A stretch of DNA of 40,666 nt from an uncultured Prevotellaceae bacterium (GCA_947168045.1 CAMVKN010000030.1:1-40666); one strand, 5' to 3'. Shown: positions 21,919-33,921, counted from the first letter of the stretch. A program made the numbers and translations. The notes: a model not told the origin generated them from the sequence alone.

Positions 21919-22710
21919 ATGAAGATATTAGTCATGGGGGCAGGCAAGATGGGGAGCTTCTTCATCGACCTGCTGAGCTTCGACCACGAGGTGGCCGTTT
22001 ACGAGAGAGACCCTAAGCGCATGCGCTTCACCTACAACTGTCAGCGCTTCACTACCTATGATGAGGTGGAGGCCTTCAAGCCCGAGCTGCTCATCAATGC
22101 TGTAACCTTGAAGTACACCATCCCTGTGTTTCAGGAGGTTATGCCACATCTGCCCAAGGAGTGCATCATCAGCGACATCGCCTCGGTAAAGACCGACATG
22201 AAGGAGTTCTACGAGCAGTCAGGCATGCGCTATGTCTCTACCCACCCGATGTTCGGCCCCACCTTCGCCAACCTGCAGCAGCTCAGCGAGGAGAACGCCA
22301 TCATCATCAGCGAGGGCGACTACATGGGGCGCATCTTCTTCAAGGACCTCTACCAACGCTTAGGGCTGAACATCTATGAGTACACCTTCGACGAGCACGA
22401 CAAGACGGTGGCCTACTCGCTCAGCATCCCCTTCGTCAGCACCTTCGTCTTTGCCGCCGTTATGAAGCATCAGGACGCGCCCGGCACCACCTTCAAGCGG
22501 CACATGAAGATTGCCAAGGGTGTGCTCAATGAGGATGACTACCTGTTGCAGGAGATTCTGTTCAATCCCTACACTCATGACCAGGTGAGCCAGATACGCA
22601 CGGAGCTGAAAGAACTGCTTGAGATTATCGACAACAAGGACGCCGCTGGCATGAAAGCCTATCTGACGAAGATTCGCAACAACGTGCGACGCGACATCGG
22701 GCTGAAGTAG
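21919..22710 (+). CDS. tyrA: Prephenate dehydrogenase
   Basis: The 263-residue protein begins with a Rossmann motif (ILVMGAGKMGSFFIDLL) and continues ISDIASVKTDMKEFYEQ, THPMFGPTFANLQQL and DEHDKTVAYSLSIPFV, as in TyrA. It makes 4-hydroxyphenylpyruvate from prephenate with NAD(P). I prefer ATG 21919 over the earlier TTG at 21901, because the Rossmann beta strand starts right after this ATG. It is the third gene of the Tyr-attenuated operon, which fits its role in tyrosine synthesis. Confidence 0.9.
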   Translation: MKILVMGAGKMGSFFIDLLSFDHEVAVYERDPKRMRFTYNCQRFTTYDEVEAFKPELLINAVTLKYTIPVFQEVMPHLPKECIISDIASVKTDMKEFYEQSGMRYVSTHPMFGPTFANLQQLSEENAIIISEGDYMGRIFFKDLYQRLGLNIYEYTFDEHDKTVAYSLSIPFVSTFVFAAVMKHQDAPGTTFKRHMKIAKGVLNEDDYLLQEILFNPYTHDQVSQIRTELKELLEIIDNKDAAGMKAYLTKIRNNVRRDIGLK

Positions 22711-22800
22711 GCTTCGTGCCCGCCGCTGCGGCTGGCAAATGTTGAAAAGTGCTAAAATACACGTATTTGCTGAACGAAAGATGAAGTTTACTGAAATTGT

Positions 22801-22832
22801 TTTGAATAATTCTGGATTATTGCTTACCTTTG
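22801..22832 (+). promoter_or_regulatory. Promoter of the polyphosphate-type operon
   Basis: TTTG (22801-22804), 20 bases and TACCTTTG (22825-22832) match the consensus exactly, 20 bases before the ATG at 22852. Confidence 0.7.
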
Positions 22833-22851
22833 CAGTGAACAATTCGGAACG

Positions 22852-23610
22852 ATGGAATCATTAGAGCATATACTTCAACAGATGAAGCCCATCACGCTGG
22901 CTGAGATGAGCAGCGTGAAGCTGATGAACCGTACTGACACGAAGTTCGTCACCACCATGCCGCGGCTGCTCGAGCTGCTGCAGATGGCCCAGAGTGACTA
23001 CTATGTGCAGGACATTGACGGTCAGCGCAACATGCTGTATGATACCACCTACTTCGACACCACTTCCTTCGGCATGTATCAGGAGCATCAGCACGGGCAC
23101 GCCGGGCGGCAGAAGATTCGGTTCCGCACCTACGTCAGCTCCGGCTTGCAGTTCATGGAGATTAAGACCAAGAACAATCACGGGCGGACGAAGAAGAAGC
23201 GCATTGAGGTGACCGACATGGACCTTAGCGACAGCGTGAAGCGCGACTTCATAGCCCAGCGTCTGCATTTTGATGTTGACAGTCTGCAGCCACACATGCA
23301 CAACTACTTCCACCGCGTCACGCTGGTGAACAACGCCAAGACGGAGCGGCTGACCATCGACACACAGCTGGAGTTCAACAATGTGCTGTCAGGGCGGAAC
23401 CGCGGCATGGGACCGCTGGTCATCGTAGAGCTGAAACGCGACGGTCGAGTGCCTTCGCCAGTGCTGGAGATGCTGCGTCAGCTGCACATCCATGCGCATG
23501 GCTTCAGCAAGTACTGCATGGGGGCGGCCATGACCAATCCCTCGCTGCCGGTGAACAGGTTCAAGGAGAAGCTGCGCTATGTGGAAATGATACTTCATTC
23601 GGATAACTAA
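22852..23610 (+). CDS. VTC-domain polyphosphate polymerase family protein
   Basis: The 252-residue protein carries a VTC domain, the tunnel fold of the yeast polyphosphate polymerase. Visible are the early RTDTKF motif, YFDTTSFGMYQEHQHG, the arginine-rich strand RQKIRFRTYVS, MEIKTKNNHGRTKKKR and VIVELKRDG. The basic residues expected to line the active site are present. It is followed by DUF4956 and DUF2490 genes, a recurring trio. Whether it makes polyphosphate or acts on another triphosphate is not known. Confidence 0.85.
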   Translation: MESLEHILQQMKPITLAEMSSVKLMNRTDTKFVTTMPRLLELLQMAQSDYYVQDIDGQRNMLYDTTYFDTTSFGMYQEHQHGHAGRQKIRFRTYVSSGLQFMEIKTKNNHGRTKKKRIEVTDMDLSDSVKRDFIAQRLHFDVDSLQPHMHNYFHRVTLVNNAKTERLTIDTQLEFNNVLSGRNRGMGPLVIVELKRDGRVPSPVLEMLRQLHIHAHGFSKYCMGAAMTNPSLPVNRFKEKLRYVEMILHSDN

Positions 23611-23629
23611 AAACAATTGTGTATATATT

Positions 23630-24322
23630 ATGATGGAACTTCTAACAAACATCCTCACAGGCGAGTTCAGCAACATCCTGCTGCGGTTTGTGCTGTGTTC
23701 GGCGGTCATCTTCTTCCTCATTGACCGTCTGTACTATCCCAAGAGCAAGCGTCGTGATTTCTACTTCACCTTCATGCTCATCTCGGTGGCCATCTTCTTC
23801 CTGGTCTACTTTATGATGGGCATGGACCGTGGCAAGGCCACCATGGGTGTTGGCCTGGGTCTGTTTGGTATCTTCAGCATCATGCGCTACCGCACCGACG
23901 CCATGCCAGTGCGCGAGATGACCTACCTGTTCATCATCGTCTGTCTCTCGGTGGTTCATGCCATGGCCGACGAGTCTGGAAAGGATGCCCAGGTGGTGTT
24001 GCTTGACATGGGCAAGCTGGTTGTCATCGATGCCATTGTCCTGCTGTTCACCTTCATCTGTGAGAAGCGTCTGAAGATGCAGTCGACCAAGCTTATACAG
24101 TATGACCGCATAGAACTCATCAAGCCAGACAGGCGCGAAGAGCTGAAGGCCGACCTGGAGGAGCGCTTGGGCATTGACATCATCAGGATTGAGGTGGGCG
24201 GTGTCGACTTCCTCAGAGACACAGCCGTGCTGCGTGTCACCTATAAGGGTAGCAGGCAGAACGACGTTGACAAACAATTTCAAGTAAGAAAATCACAATG
24301 GAGAGACGCATTCTTATTCTGA
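23630..24322 (+). CDS. DUF4956 membrane protein
   Basis: The 230-residue protein has about four transmembrane segments in residues 15-145 (ILLRFVLCSAVIFFLIDRLYY, FTFMLISVAIFFLVYFMMG, VGLGLFGIFSIMRYRTDA, YLFIIVCLSVVHAMA) and a soluble C-terminal domain (DRREELKADLEERLGIDIIR). DUF4956 proteins are often encoded beside VTC-domain proteins. It may be a membrane partner for polymer export or synthesis. Either of two adjacent Met codons (23630, 23633) could start it. It overlaps the next gene by 25 bases. Confidence 0.85.
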   Translation: MMELLTNILTGEFSNILLRFVLCSAVIFFLIDRLYYPKSKRRDFYFTFMLISVAIFFLVYFMMGMDRGKATMGVGLGLFGIFSIMRYRTDAMPVREMTYLFIIVCLSVVHAMADESGKDAQVVLLDMGKLVVIDAIVLLFTFICEKRLKMQSTKLIQYDRIELIKPDRREELKADLEERLGIDIIRIEVGGVDFLRDTAVLRVTYKGSRQNDVDKQFQVRKSQWRDAFLF

Positions 24323-25068
24323 CAGTGCTGGCAGCAGCTGCCACCCTGCAGACACGTGCCCAGAGCGACGACTTCGGCATCTGGACCGAGGCTAACATCG
24401 AGAAGAAACTCAGTAGCCGCCTCACTCTTGAAGGCGGACTGGAGTTGCGTACACGTGACGATGGCTTCGGCGAGCTGGACCGCTGGAGTGTCAGTGCGGG
24501 GCTGGAGTACAAGCTCACAGACTGGTTGAAGGCTGGCGTGAGCTATTCGCTCCTTGACGACCACAACCATAAGGTGAACAACAGCGGCAAGAAATACTCC
24601 GACTACTGGGGACTGCGCCACCGCCTGAACGTGTCGCTGACCGCCTCGCAGCAGTGGGGCAACCTCACGGCATCGTTGCGCGAGCGCTGGCAGTACACCT
24701 ACCGTCCGGAGAAGACCGTCGACCGTTACTGGAACTATACGGACGATGATGACGACCGCTACTACGGCGAGCCAGTGGTCAAGGGTGGCGTTACCGAGAC
24801 ACACACCTATCGCGGCAAGGGCAGCAACAAGTGGCGCAACCGCCTGCAGCTGAAGTATAAGCTTACGAAGCAGTGGCGACCCTACGTCAGTGCCGAGAGC
24901 ACCGTCGGTGGCAGTGGCCTCGACAAGATGCGCTACGCCGCCGGCACAGAGATAAGGTTGACAAAGCAGCACGTGTTCGACCTGCACTACATGTATCAGC
25001 ACATTTACAAGGACGATGATGAGGCCAACCGCCACATATTAGGCATCGGATATACCTTCAAATTCTAA
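24298..25068 (+). CDS. DUF2490 family secreted/outer-membrane protein
   Basis: The 256-residue protein has a signal peptide (ILILTVLAAAATLQTRAQ). The rest has the alternating polar/aromatic strand pattern of a small beta barrel (GIWTEANIEKKLSSRLTLEG, VSAGLEYKLTDWLKAGVSYS, GYTFKF at the end). DUF2490 fits the pattern and position. It is the third gene of the trio with VTC and DUF4956, so it may be the outer-membrane component. Confidence 0.8.
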   Translation: MERRILILTVLAAAATLQTRAQSDDFGIWTEANIEKKLSSRLTLEGGLELRTRDDGFGELDRWSVSAGLEYKLTDWLKAGVSYSLLDDHNHKVNNSGKKYSDYWGLRHRLNVSLTASQQWGNLTASLRERWQYTYRPEKTVDRYWNYTDDDDDRYYGEPVVKGGVTETHTYRGKGSNKWRNRLQLKYKLTKQWRPYVSAESTVGGSGLDKMRYAAGTEIRLTKQHVFDLHYMYQHIYKDDDEANRHILGIGYTFKF

Positions 25069-25127
25069 AGATTGTTAAATAGGAAAAGATTTCTGCACAT
25101 TTCTGGCGCGTAATCATAGAAAAGTTG

Positions 25128-25135
25128 TACCTTTG
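25128..25135 (+). promoter_or_regulatory. -7 box of the tRNA pair
   Basis: TACCTTTG lies 30 bases ahead of the first tRNA. The -33 region (TTCTGG) is only a weak match. Confidence 0.5.
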
Positions 25136-25164
25136 CACCCGCTAAACAGAAGAGAGTCAAACCT

Positions 25165-25238
25165 GGTGCGTTAGTTCAGTAGGTTAGAATGCCAGCCTGT
25201 CACGCTGGAGGTCACGAGTTCGAGCCTCGTACGCACCG
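25165..25238 (+). tRNA. tRNA-Asp (GTC), first copy
   Basis: A full cloverleaf: acceptor arms GGTGCGT and ACGCACC with discriminator G, the D arm, anticodon GTC at 25199-25201 in CCTGTCACG, and the T arm GAGTTCGAGCCTC. The CCA end is not encoded. Confidence 0.95.
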
Positions 25239-25275
25239 CTGAAGCTCTCGGATGGATGGCAAACAAAAATGGACT

Positions 25276-25349
25276 GGTGCGTTAGTTCAGTAGGTTAGAA
25301 TGCCAGCCTGTCACGCTGGAGGTCACGAGTTCGAGCCTCGTACGCACCG
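25276..25349 (+). tRNA. tRNA-Asp (GTC), second copy
   Basis: This gene is identical to the first copy, shifted by 111 bases; the anticodon GTC is at 25310-25312. The spacers of the two copies differ, so it is a functional duplication and not an assembly echo. Confidence 0.95.
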
Positions 25350-25357
25350 CAACAACC

Positions 25358-25392
25358 AAGCTCATTGATTACTCATAATCGATGGGCTTTTT
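25358..25392 (+). terminator. Terminator after the tRNA pair
   Basis: AAGCTCATTGAT pairs imperfectly with ATCGATGGGCTT and is followed by T residues (to 25392). Confidence 0.55.
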
Positions 25393-25406
25393 AAATATTC
25401 AAGACA

Positions 25407-26060
25407 ATGAAGAAAATCTGCACATCGCTCCTCCTGCTACTGTTTGTCACCATTGGTGCCATAGCACAGACCAAGACGCTATATGCCACACGCTACAAGG
25501 AGTTCCGTCCCAGCATCGTCACCTTTGCTGATGGCCACCAGAGCCGGCAGCAGTTGACCAATGTCTTCCTGAAGAACGGCGCGCTGCTGTTCCTTCAGGG
25601 CGAGCTAACGATGGAGGCCAACATGGACAACATCGTGGCCGTTGACTTCCCCGGCGACCGTTCCTTCGTGGCCATTGACAAGCAGCTCGCCTTTCTTGTC
25701 GACACCGTAGGCACCAATGCCCTCTACTGCGTGGAGCTGTTCGACCAAGAGAGCTACGAGCGTAACATACGTAACAATATTAATTATACGGACATCAGCC
25801 TGGGCGACCAGATTAGCACTGTGACCACCGACCTGAACAACGAAGGTGACTACCAGCTGCCCGTCTTCCGTCATTATTATATCCTCTACAACGGAGAGTA
25901 TATCCGTGTGCACGAGCGCGAGCTGTTCCGCCGTCTGCCGAAAGACAAGCGCACGCTCATGCGCCGCATCATGGCCATGCCCAATTTCAGCTGGCAGCAT
26001 GAGGACAGTCTCCTGCAGCTATTGAAGGCCATCAGTGGCGCTACGCTAAATGAAAAATGA
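25407..26060 (+). CDS. Secreted protein of unknown function
   Basis: The 217-residue protein has a signal peptide (ICTSLLLLLFVTIGAIAQ). The mature part alternates short strands and helices (FRPSIVTFADGHQSRQQLTN, GELTMEANMDNIVAVDFPG, LPVFRHYYILYNGEYIRV) and ends in a basic helical segment (LPKDKRTLMRRIMAM). I do not recognise the family. It starts 14 bases after the tRNA terminator, so it is either expressed by read-through or has a promoter not visible to me. It precedes porX on the same strand. Confidence 0.75.
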   Translation: MKKICTSLLLLLFVTIGAIAQTKTLYATRYKEFRPSIVTFADGHQSRQQLTNVFLKNGALLFLQGELTMEANMDNIVAVDFPGDRSFVAIDKQLAFLVDTVGTNALYCVELFDQESYERNIRNNINYTDISLGDQISTVTTDLNNEGDYQLPVFRHYYILYNGEYIRVHERELFRRLPKDKRTLMRRIMAMPNFSWQHEDSLLQLLKAISGATLNEK

Positions 26061-26061
26061 G

Positions 26062-26162
26062 AAATGATAGATGAAAAATGAGAAATAGCGGCGCCCACCT
26101 CTCATTTCTCATTTCTCATCTCTCATCTCTCACCTCTCACCTCTTACCTCTTACCTCTTAAT
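26062..26162. repeat. Heptamer repeat tract, inverted pair
   Basis: The left part (to about 26095) has 7-base units of the GAGAAAT type; the right part (26100-26160) has CTCATTT, CTCATCT, CTCACCT and CTTACCT units. The two halves are complementary and could form a long weak hairpin. Similar tracts occur at 35920, 36515, 37132 and 38850. Confidence 0.6.
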
Positions 26163-26172
26163 TCCTAACTCA

Positions 26173-27759
26173 ATGACCGCACACCTCCTCTGGGTTGACG
26201 ACGAGATGGAACTGCTTAAGGCCCATGTCCTCTTCTTGCAGAAGAAGGGCTACGACGTCACCACTGTCAGTAATGGCACCGATGCCATTGACCTCTGTCG
26301 CGAGCACTCTTTTGACCTTGTGCTCCTTGACGAGCAGATGCCTGGCCTCTCAGGCTTGGAAACCCTTCAGCGTATCAAGGAGCTCAGTCCTGCCACACCC
26401 GTCGTCATGGTGACCAAGAGTGAAGAGGAGAACATCATGGAGCAGGCCATCGGCCAGAAGATTGCCGACTATCTCATCAAGCCTGTCAATCCTAACCAGA
26501 TTCTGCTGACGCTGAAGAAGAACATCCACCGACGTGAGATTGAGACCGAGGTGACCCAGAGCCAGTATCAGCAGCAGTTCCAGCAGATTGCCATGCAGAT
26601 GGACAACTGTCGCACCTGGCATGACTGGATAGACATCTACAAGCGGCTCGTACACTGGGAGCTGCAGCTTAGCTCCACCGACTCACGCATGACCGAGATG
26701 CTGGTCATGCAGAAGGAGGAGGCCAACCTCGGCTTTGCCAAGTATGTCAAGAAGAACTATCTGGACTGGATAGAAAACCGTACACGGGCTGTCAAGGGCG
26801 GCTTGCCGCAGGGTGGGGGAGACCTGCCGCTGCTCTCACCTGACATCTTCAAGCGTAAGGTGTTCCCTCTGCTCGACAAGGGAGAGAAGGTGTTCCTCGT
26901 CGTCATCGACAACTTCCGCTATGACCAGTGGCGCATGCTGGCCCAGGAGCTGTCTGATGCCTTCGACATTGATGAGGACCTCTACCTCAGCATCCTTCCC
27001 ACCGCCACGCAGTATGCACGCAACGCCATCTTCAGCGGGCTCATGCCTAATCAGATAGCTCAGATGTTCCCTGACCTGTGGGTTGACGAGGACGAGGAGG
27101 AAGGGAAGAACCTCAATGAGGCTCCGCTCATCCAGACGCAGCTCGACCGCTATCGCCGCCACCACACCTTCAGCTATCATAAGGTCAACACCTCGGCCGA
27201 TGCCGAGCGGCTGATGCAGCAGCTGCCCCACTTGCAAAACAACGACCTTAATGTGGTTGTCTTCAACTTTATCGACATGCTCAGCCATGCCCGCACCGAG
27301 AGCCGCATGGTGCGCGAGCTGGCCAACAATGAGTCGGCCTATCGCAGCATCACCCTCTCCTGGTTCCGCCATAGCATCATTAGCGACTTCTTCCGACAGA
27401 TGGCCACCCTTCCGTGCAGTCTGCTCGTCACCACCGACCACGGCTCCATACGCTGTACGCGACCGGTGAAGATAGTGGGCGACCGTAACACCAACACGAA
27501 CCTGCGCTACAAGCTGGGCAAGAACCTCAGCTACGATGCCAAGGATCTCTTCGTTATCAAGAATCCGGCACAGGCACAGTTGCCCTCGCCCAACCTCTCC
27601 ACCAGCTATGTGTTTGCCACTGGCGACTCGTTCTTTGCCTATCCCAACAACTATAATTATTATGTGTCCTACTACAAGGACACCTTCCAGCATGGCGGCA
27701 TCTCAATGGAAGAGATGATTATTCCCTTAGTTTCCATGACTGGCAAGCGGAGGACATAG
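26173..27759 (+). CDS. porX: PorX-type response regulator with PglZ domain
   Basis: The 528-residue protein has an N-terminal receiver (phosphoacceptor Asp53 in LVLLDEQMPG, then VVMVTKSEEE and LIKPVN), a helical linker, and a C-terminal alkaline-phosphatase-like PglZ domain (VVIDNFRYDQWR, NFIDMLSHAR, LVTTDHGSIR). This is the PorX architecture. PorX works with the PorY kinase and SigP to control type IX secretion genes in Bacteroidetes. Its presence suggests that this strain has T9SS, although no secretion gene lies in the window. It is followed by a strong bidirectional terminator. Confidence 0.93.
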   Translation: MTAHLLWVDDEMELLKAHVLFLQKKGYDVTTVSNGTDAIDLCREHSFDLVLLDEQMPGLSGLETLQRIKELSPATPVVMVTKSEEENIMEQAIGQKIADYLIKPVNPNQILLTLKKNIHRREIETEVTQSQYQQQFQQIAMQMDNCRTWHDWIDIYKRLVHWELQLSSTDSRMTEMLVMQKEEANLGFAKYVKKNYLDWIENRTRAVKGGLPQGGGDLPLLSPDIFKRKVFPLLDKGEKVFLVVIDNFRYDQWRMLAQELSDAFDIDEDLYLSILPTATQYARNAIFSGLMPNQIAQMFPDLWVDEDEEEGKNLNEAPLIQTQLDRYRRHHTFSYHKVNTSADAERLMQQLPHLQNNDLNVVVFNFIDMLSHARTESRMVRELANNESAYRSITLSWFRHSIISDFFRQMATLPCSLLVTTDHGSIRCTRPVKIVGDRNTNTNLRYKLGKNLSYDAKDLFVIKNPAQAQLPSPNLSTSYVFATGDSFFAYPNNYNYYVSYYKDTFQHGGISMEEMIIPLVSMTGKRRT

Positions 27760-27805
27760 GCTGCCTCTCGCTCTTCGCTGGATACCATTGTCTTATAGAA
27801 CATGA

Positions 27806-27839
27806 AAGGGGCGCAGGAAAAGATTTTCCTGCGCCCCTT
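27806..27839. terminator. Bidirectional terminator between porX and lacZ
   Basis: AAGGGGCGCAGGAAAA (27806-27821) pairs perfectly over 16 bases with TTTTCCTGCGCCCCTT (27824-27839), with a two-base loop and A/T ends for both directions. Confidence 0.85.
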
Positions 27840-27859
27840 CAGGGCTCATTCATCGTCCT

Positions 27860-31027
<3,168 letters not shown>

Positions 31028-31041
31028 TTATAATAATGATG

Positions 31042-31049
31042 CAAAGGTA
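31042..31049 (-). promoter_or_regulatory. -7 box of the lacZ gene
   Basis: On the minus strand TACCTTTG lies 30 bases upstream of the lacZ ATG. The -33 region is AT-rich without an exact TTTG. Confidence 0.5.
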
Positions 31050-31094
31050 CGAAATATTTATAGTTTAAATGTGCATGGAGTCGATTTTTTTTTG

Positions 31095-31102
31095 TATTTT
31101 TG
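31095..31102 (+). promoter_or_regulatory. -7 box of the lipoprotein gene
   Basis: TATTTTTG matches the consensus, 32 bases before the ATG at 31134. With 31042-31049 it makes a divergent promoter pair. Confidence 0.5.
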
Positions 31103-31133
31103 CGCCATCAACTACTAAAACCATAAAATAAAG

Positions 31134-31523
31134 ATGAAAAAGATACTATTGTCGCTGGCGGTGCTCACCATGTTAGGAGCCTGTCAGGAGTCGATGGAGG
31201 ACCGTGCCGCTCGCGATGCCCAGGAGACGACGCAGAAGCGCTGCCCCCTGCGAGTGACCGACGACGGGTCGCTCATCTTGGAGCGCATCACCTTTGACAA
31301 GGCTACCCATGTGTGGTGCATGCACTACCTGCTGGATGCCGATGAGGAACAGTTGGAGAAACTCAATCTGCGCGAGGTGCTGCTGAAGGACCTGAAGAAC
31401 TCGCCGAGCTACAAGCCATACATGGACAACGGCTTCAGCTTCGAATATGTTTACCGTGACATGAAGAGCCCCAAGGACACGCTGGTTCATGTCATGCTGA
31501 CGCAGAAAGACTATGGAAATTGA
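31134..31523 (+). CDS. Small lipoprotein of unknown function
   Basis: The 129-residue protein has a lipoprotein signal (LLSLAVLTMLGAC, lipobox LGAC). The mature part is acidic and basic mixed, with LRVTDDGSLILERITFDKA and NLREVLLKDLKNSPSY. There is no family I recognise. It is 24 bases ahead of the GH105 gene on the same strand and divergent from lacZ, so it may be part of a glycan locus. Confidence 0.75.
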   Translation: MKKILLSLAVLTMLGACQESMEDRAARDAQETTQKRCPLRVTDDGSLILERITFDKATHVWCMHYLLDADEEQLEKLNLREVLLKDLKNSPSYKPYMDNGFSFEYVYRDMKSPKDTLVHVMLTQKDYGN

Positions 31524-31547
31524 GAAAATGAGACATTTTATTAAACT

Positions 31548-33920
31548 ATGAGGAAGACATTACTAATGACAGTGCTGCTGGCTGTGGTGGTCAGCAGCGC
31601 AATGGCACGCTCGCGCAAAAAACGCCCCGAGCCGGTGCCCCCCTCAACCATTGAGATTATTAGCAAGGTGAACGACTACTGGCAACAGCACCACTCGCCG
31701 CTGGTGCGCTCTTTCTGGGACGAGGCTGCCTACCACACCGGCAACATGGAGGCCGTGCGGCTGCTGGGTAACGCCCGCTGGCAGGAGTACAGCGAGCGCT
31801 GGGCACGCCACAACCACTGGATGGGTGCCAGAGAGCGTAACACTGCGAAGTGGAAGTACAAGACCTACGGCGAGGGGCAGGACTTCGTGCTCTTCGGCGA
31901 CTGGCAGATTTGCTTCCAGACCTACATCGACCTTTTTGAGCTGGAGCAGGGCGAGCTGATGAACCGTATGGCCAGTGTGGCCGACCGTCCCACTGACCGC
32001 AAGCCGCTGACAGCATCGCTGAAGGTAGCCCGGGCCTTGGAGGTGATGGACTATGAGGTGCGGCAGCCGCAGAGCGACTTCTGGTGGTGGGCCGACGCAC
32101 TCTACATGGTCATGCCTGTGATGACGAAAATGTACCGCCTGACGGGCGATGTGAAATACCTTGACAAGCTCTATGACAACTTCCGCTGGGCTGACGAGCT
32201 GATGTACGACAAGGACGAGCAGCTCTATTACCGTGATGCGAAGTACATCTATCCGAAGGTGAAGACGGCCAACGGTGGCAAGAGCTTCTGGGCGCGTGGT
32301 GATGGATGGGTGCTGGCCGGCCTGGCCAAGGTGCTGGCCGACATGCCCAGGGACTATCAGCACCGTGACTTCTTTGTGCAGCGTTTCCGCGAGCTGGCCG
32401 AGGGCGTGGCCCGCGTACAGCGCCCCGGCGGCTACTGGAGTCGGTCGATGCTCTGCGAGGAGGACGCCCCCGGTCCTGAGACCAGTGGCACCGCCTTCTT
32501 CACCTACGGCATGCTGTGGGGCGTGAACAACGGTCTGCTCGACCGCGCTACCTATGTGCCTGTCATTGACAAGGCCTGGAAGTATCTCACTACCGTCGCC
32601 CTGCAGGAGGATGGCAGTGTGGGCTTCGTTCAGCCCATCGGCGAGAAGCCTGACCCCACGAAGACTGTCGATGCCCGCTCACAGGCCAACTTCGGTGTCG
32701 GTGCCTTCCTCTTGGCTGCGTGCGAGCATCTGCGCTATGAGGATAGTTCAGCCAGTGGTGCTGCCAACTCATTATCAGTGACCATCACCAACGAGAGCGA
32801 CGAGTACCGCCAGCAGGTGGTGGAGCTTGGCCTGGGTGAGATTTGTGCCCGCTTAGGCATACAGGGCGGACGCCAGTTCATGGTCGATGACCCTGCCGGG
32901 CTGGAGCTGCCCTATCAGCTGACTTACGATGAGAAGGTGGCCATTGAGGCCGGCGTCAGTCCGCATAGCACTTTGAAGCTCACCATCCACCGCGGGCGTC
33001 CTACCATCTTCCCCACGGTGTGCTATGGCCGTCTCTATCCTGAGCGTAAGGACGACTATGCCTGGGAGAACGAGCGCGGTGCCTACCGTGTCTATGGTCC
33101 TGCCCTTCAGCGCACCGGCGAACGCAGCTACGGCACCGACGTGTGGTCGAAGAACACGCCACAGTTGGTGGTCGAGCAGCGCTATTGGACTGAGGATGTG
33201 GTGATGATGCCCGCCGTGGAGAAGTTGCGCCGCGAGAACCGTCAGCGGGGCGACTCGCTCTATCGCACCATCTCCTACCATCACGACCACGGGCAGGGCA
33301 TGGACCTCTATAAGGTGGGGCCCACGCTGGGCTGCGGTACGCCGGCGCTGATGGATGCTGACGGACAGCTGGTCTTCCCCTACTGCTTCAAGGACTATGA
33401 GGTGCTGGACAACGGTCCGCTGCGCACCACCGTCCTGCTGAACTATGAGAAGAAAGGCTTCCAGGGCGACAGCATCACTGAGCACCGTCTGGTCAGTCTT
33501 GACAAGGGCAGCAACTTCAACCGCTGCACCGTGTGGTACACCGGCATGACAAAGCCCGCCCGCTTGGCTTCGGGTGTGGTCGTCCACTCTGAGAACAAGG
33601 ATGGCTACGTTCTGGGCAGTGACTATGTGGCCTATGCCGACCCCACTGACAATCCGCGTGTGAACAACTGCCAGCTGTTCGTGGGCACGCTCTATCCCAA
33701 GAATGCCATTGAGCCCACCCTGTTGCCCCTTGCCCAGCCAGGCAATGGAAACGAAGGACACCTCTTGGGCATCGTCAATGGCTACAAGGGCGAGCGTCTC
33801 ACCTATTATTTCGGCTCGGCATGGTCGAAGCATGATGTGCGCACCATGGATGAGTGGCAGCAGCGCATCCAGTGGACGCTACGCTCTCTGCGCCAGCCCT
33901 TGAAGGTCACGGTGCAGTAG
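31548..33920 (+). CDS. GH105-type unsaturated glucuronyl hydrolase fused to DUF4861
   Basis: The 790-residue protein has a signal peptide (MTVLLAVVVSSAMARS) and an (alpha/alpha)6-barrel GH105/GH88 domain to about residue 410: WWWADALYMVMPVMTKMY holds the catalytic Asp, then ARGDGWVLAGLAKVL and SGTAFFTYGMLWGVNN. Residues 420-790 are a DUF4861 domain (SVTITNESDEYRQQVVELG, GLELPYQLTYDEKVAIEAG, HHDHGQGMDLYKVG). GH105 enzymes remove unsaturated uronic acid from pectin-derived oligosaccharides such as rhamnogalacturonan. DUF4861 is usually found in pectin loci, sometimes fused like this. It is probably periplasmic. Confidence 0.87.
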   Translation: MRKTLLMTVLLAVVVSSAMARSRKKRPEPVPPSTIEIISKVNDYWQQHHSPLVRSFWDEAAYHTGNMEAVRLLGNARWQEYSERWARHNHWMGARERNTAKWKYKTYGEGQDFVLFGDWQICFQTYIDLFELEQGELMNRMASVADRPTDRKPLTASLKVARALEVMDYEVRQPQSDFWWWADALYMVMPVMTKMYRLTGDVKYLDKLYDNFRWADELMYDKDEQLYYRDAKYIYPKVKTANGGKSFWARGDGWVLAGLAKVLADMPRDYQHRDFFVQRFRELAEGVARVQRPGGYWSRSMLCEEDAPGPETSGTAFFTYGMLWGVNNGLLDRATYVPVIDKAWKYLTTVALQEDGSVGFVQPIGEKPDPTKTVDARSQANFGVGAFLLAACEHLRYEDSSASGAANSLSVTITNESDEYRQQVVELGLGEICARLGIQGGRQFMVDDPAGLELPYQLTYDEKVAIEAGVSPHSTLKLTIHRGRPTIFPTVCYGRLYPERKDDYAWENERGAYRVYGPALQRTGERSYGTDVWSKNTPQLVVEQRYWTEDVVMMPAVEKLRRENRQRGDSLYRTISYHHDHGQGMDLYKVGPTLGCGTPALMDADGQLVFPYCFKDYEVLDNGPLRTTVLLNYEKKGFQGDSITEHRLVSLDKGSNFNRCTVWYTGMTKPARLASGVVVHSENKDGYVLGSDYVAYADPTDNPRVNNCQLFVGTLYPKNAIEPTLLPLAQPGNGNEGHLLGIVNGYKGERLTYYFGSAWSKHDVRTMDEWQQRIQWTLRSLRQPLKVTVQ

Positions 33921-33921
33921 G

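Noticed and set aside
25165..25349. tRNA-Asp pair as an integration site
   Set aside because: No integrase gene, no direct repeat of the tRNA 3' end, and the neighbouring genes look native.
26062..26162. Repeat tract as a CRISPR array
   Set aside because: The units are 7 bases long with no spacers and no cas genes nearby.
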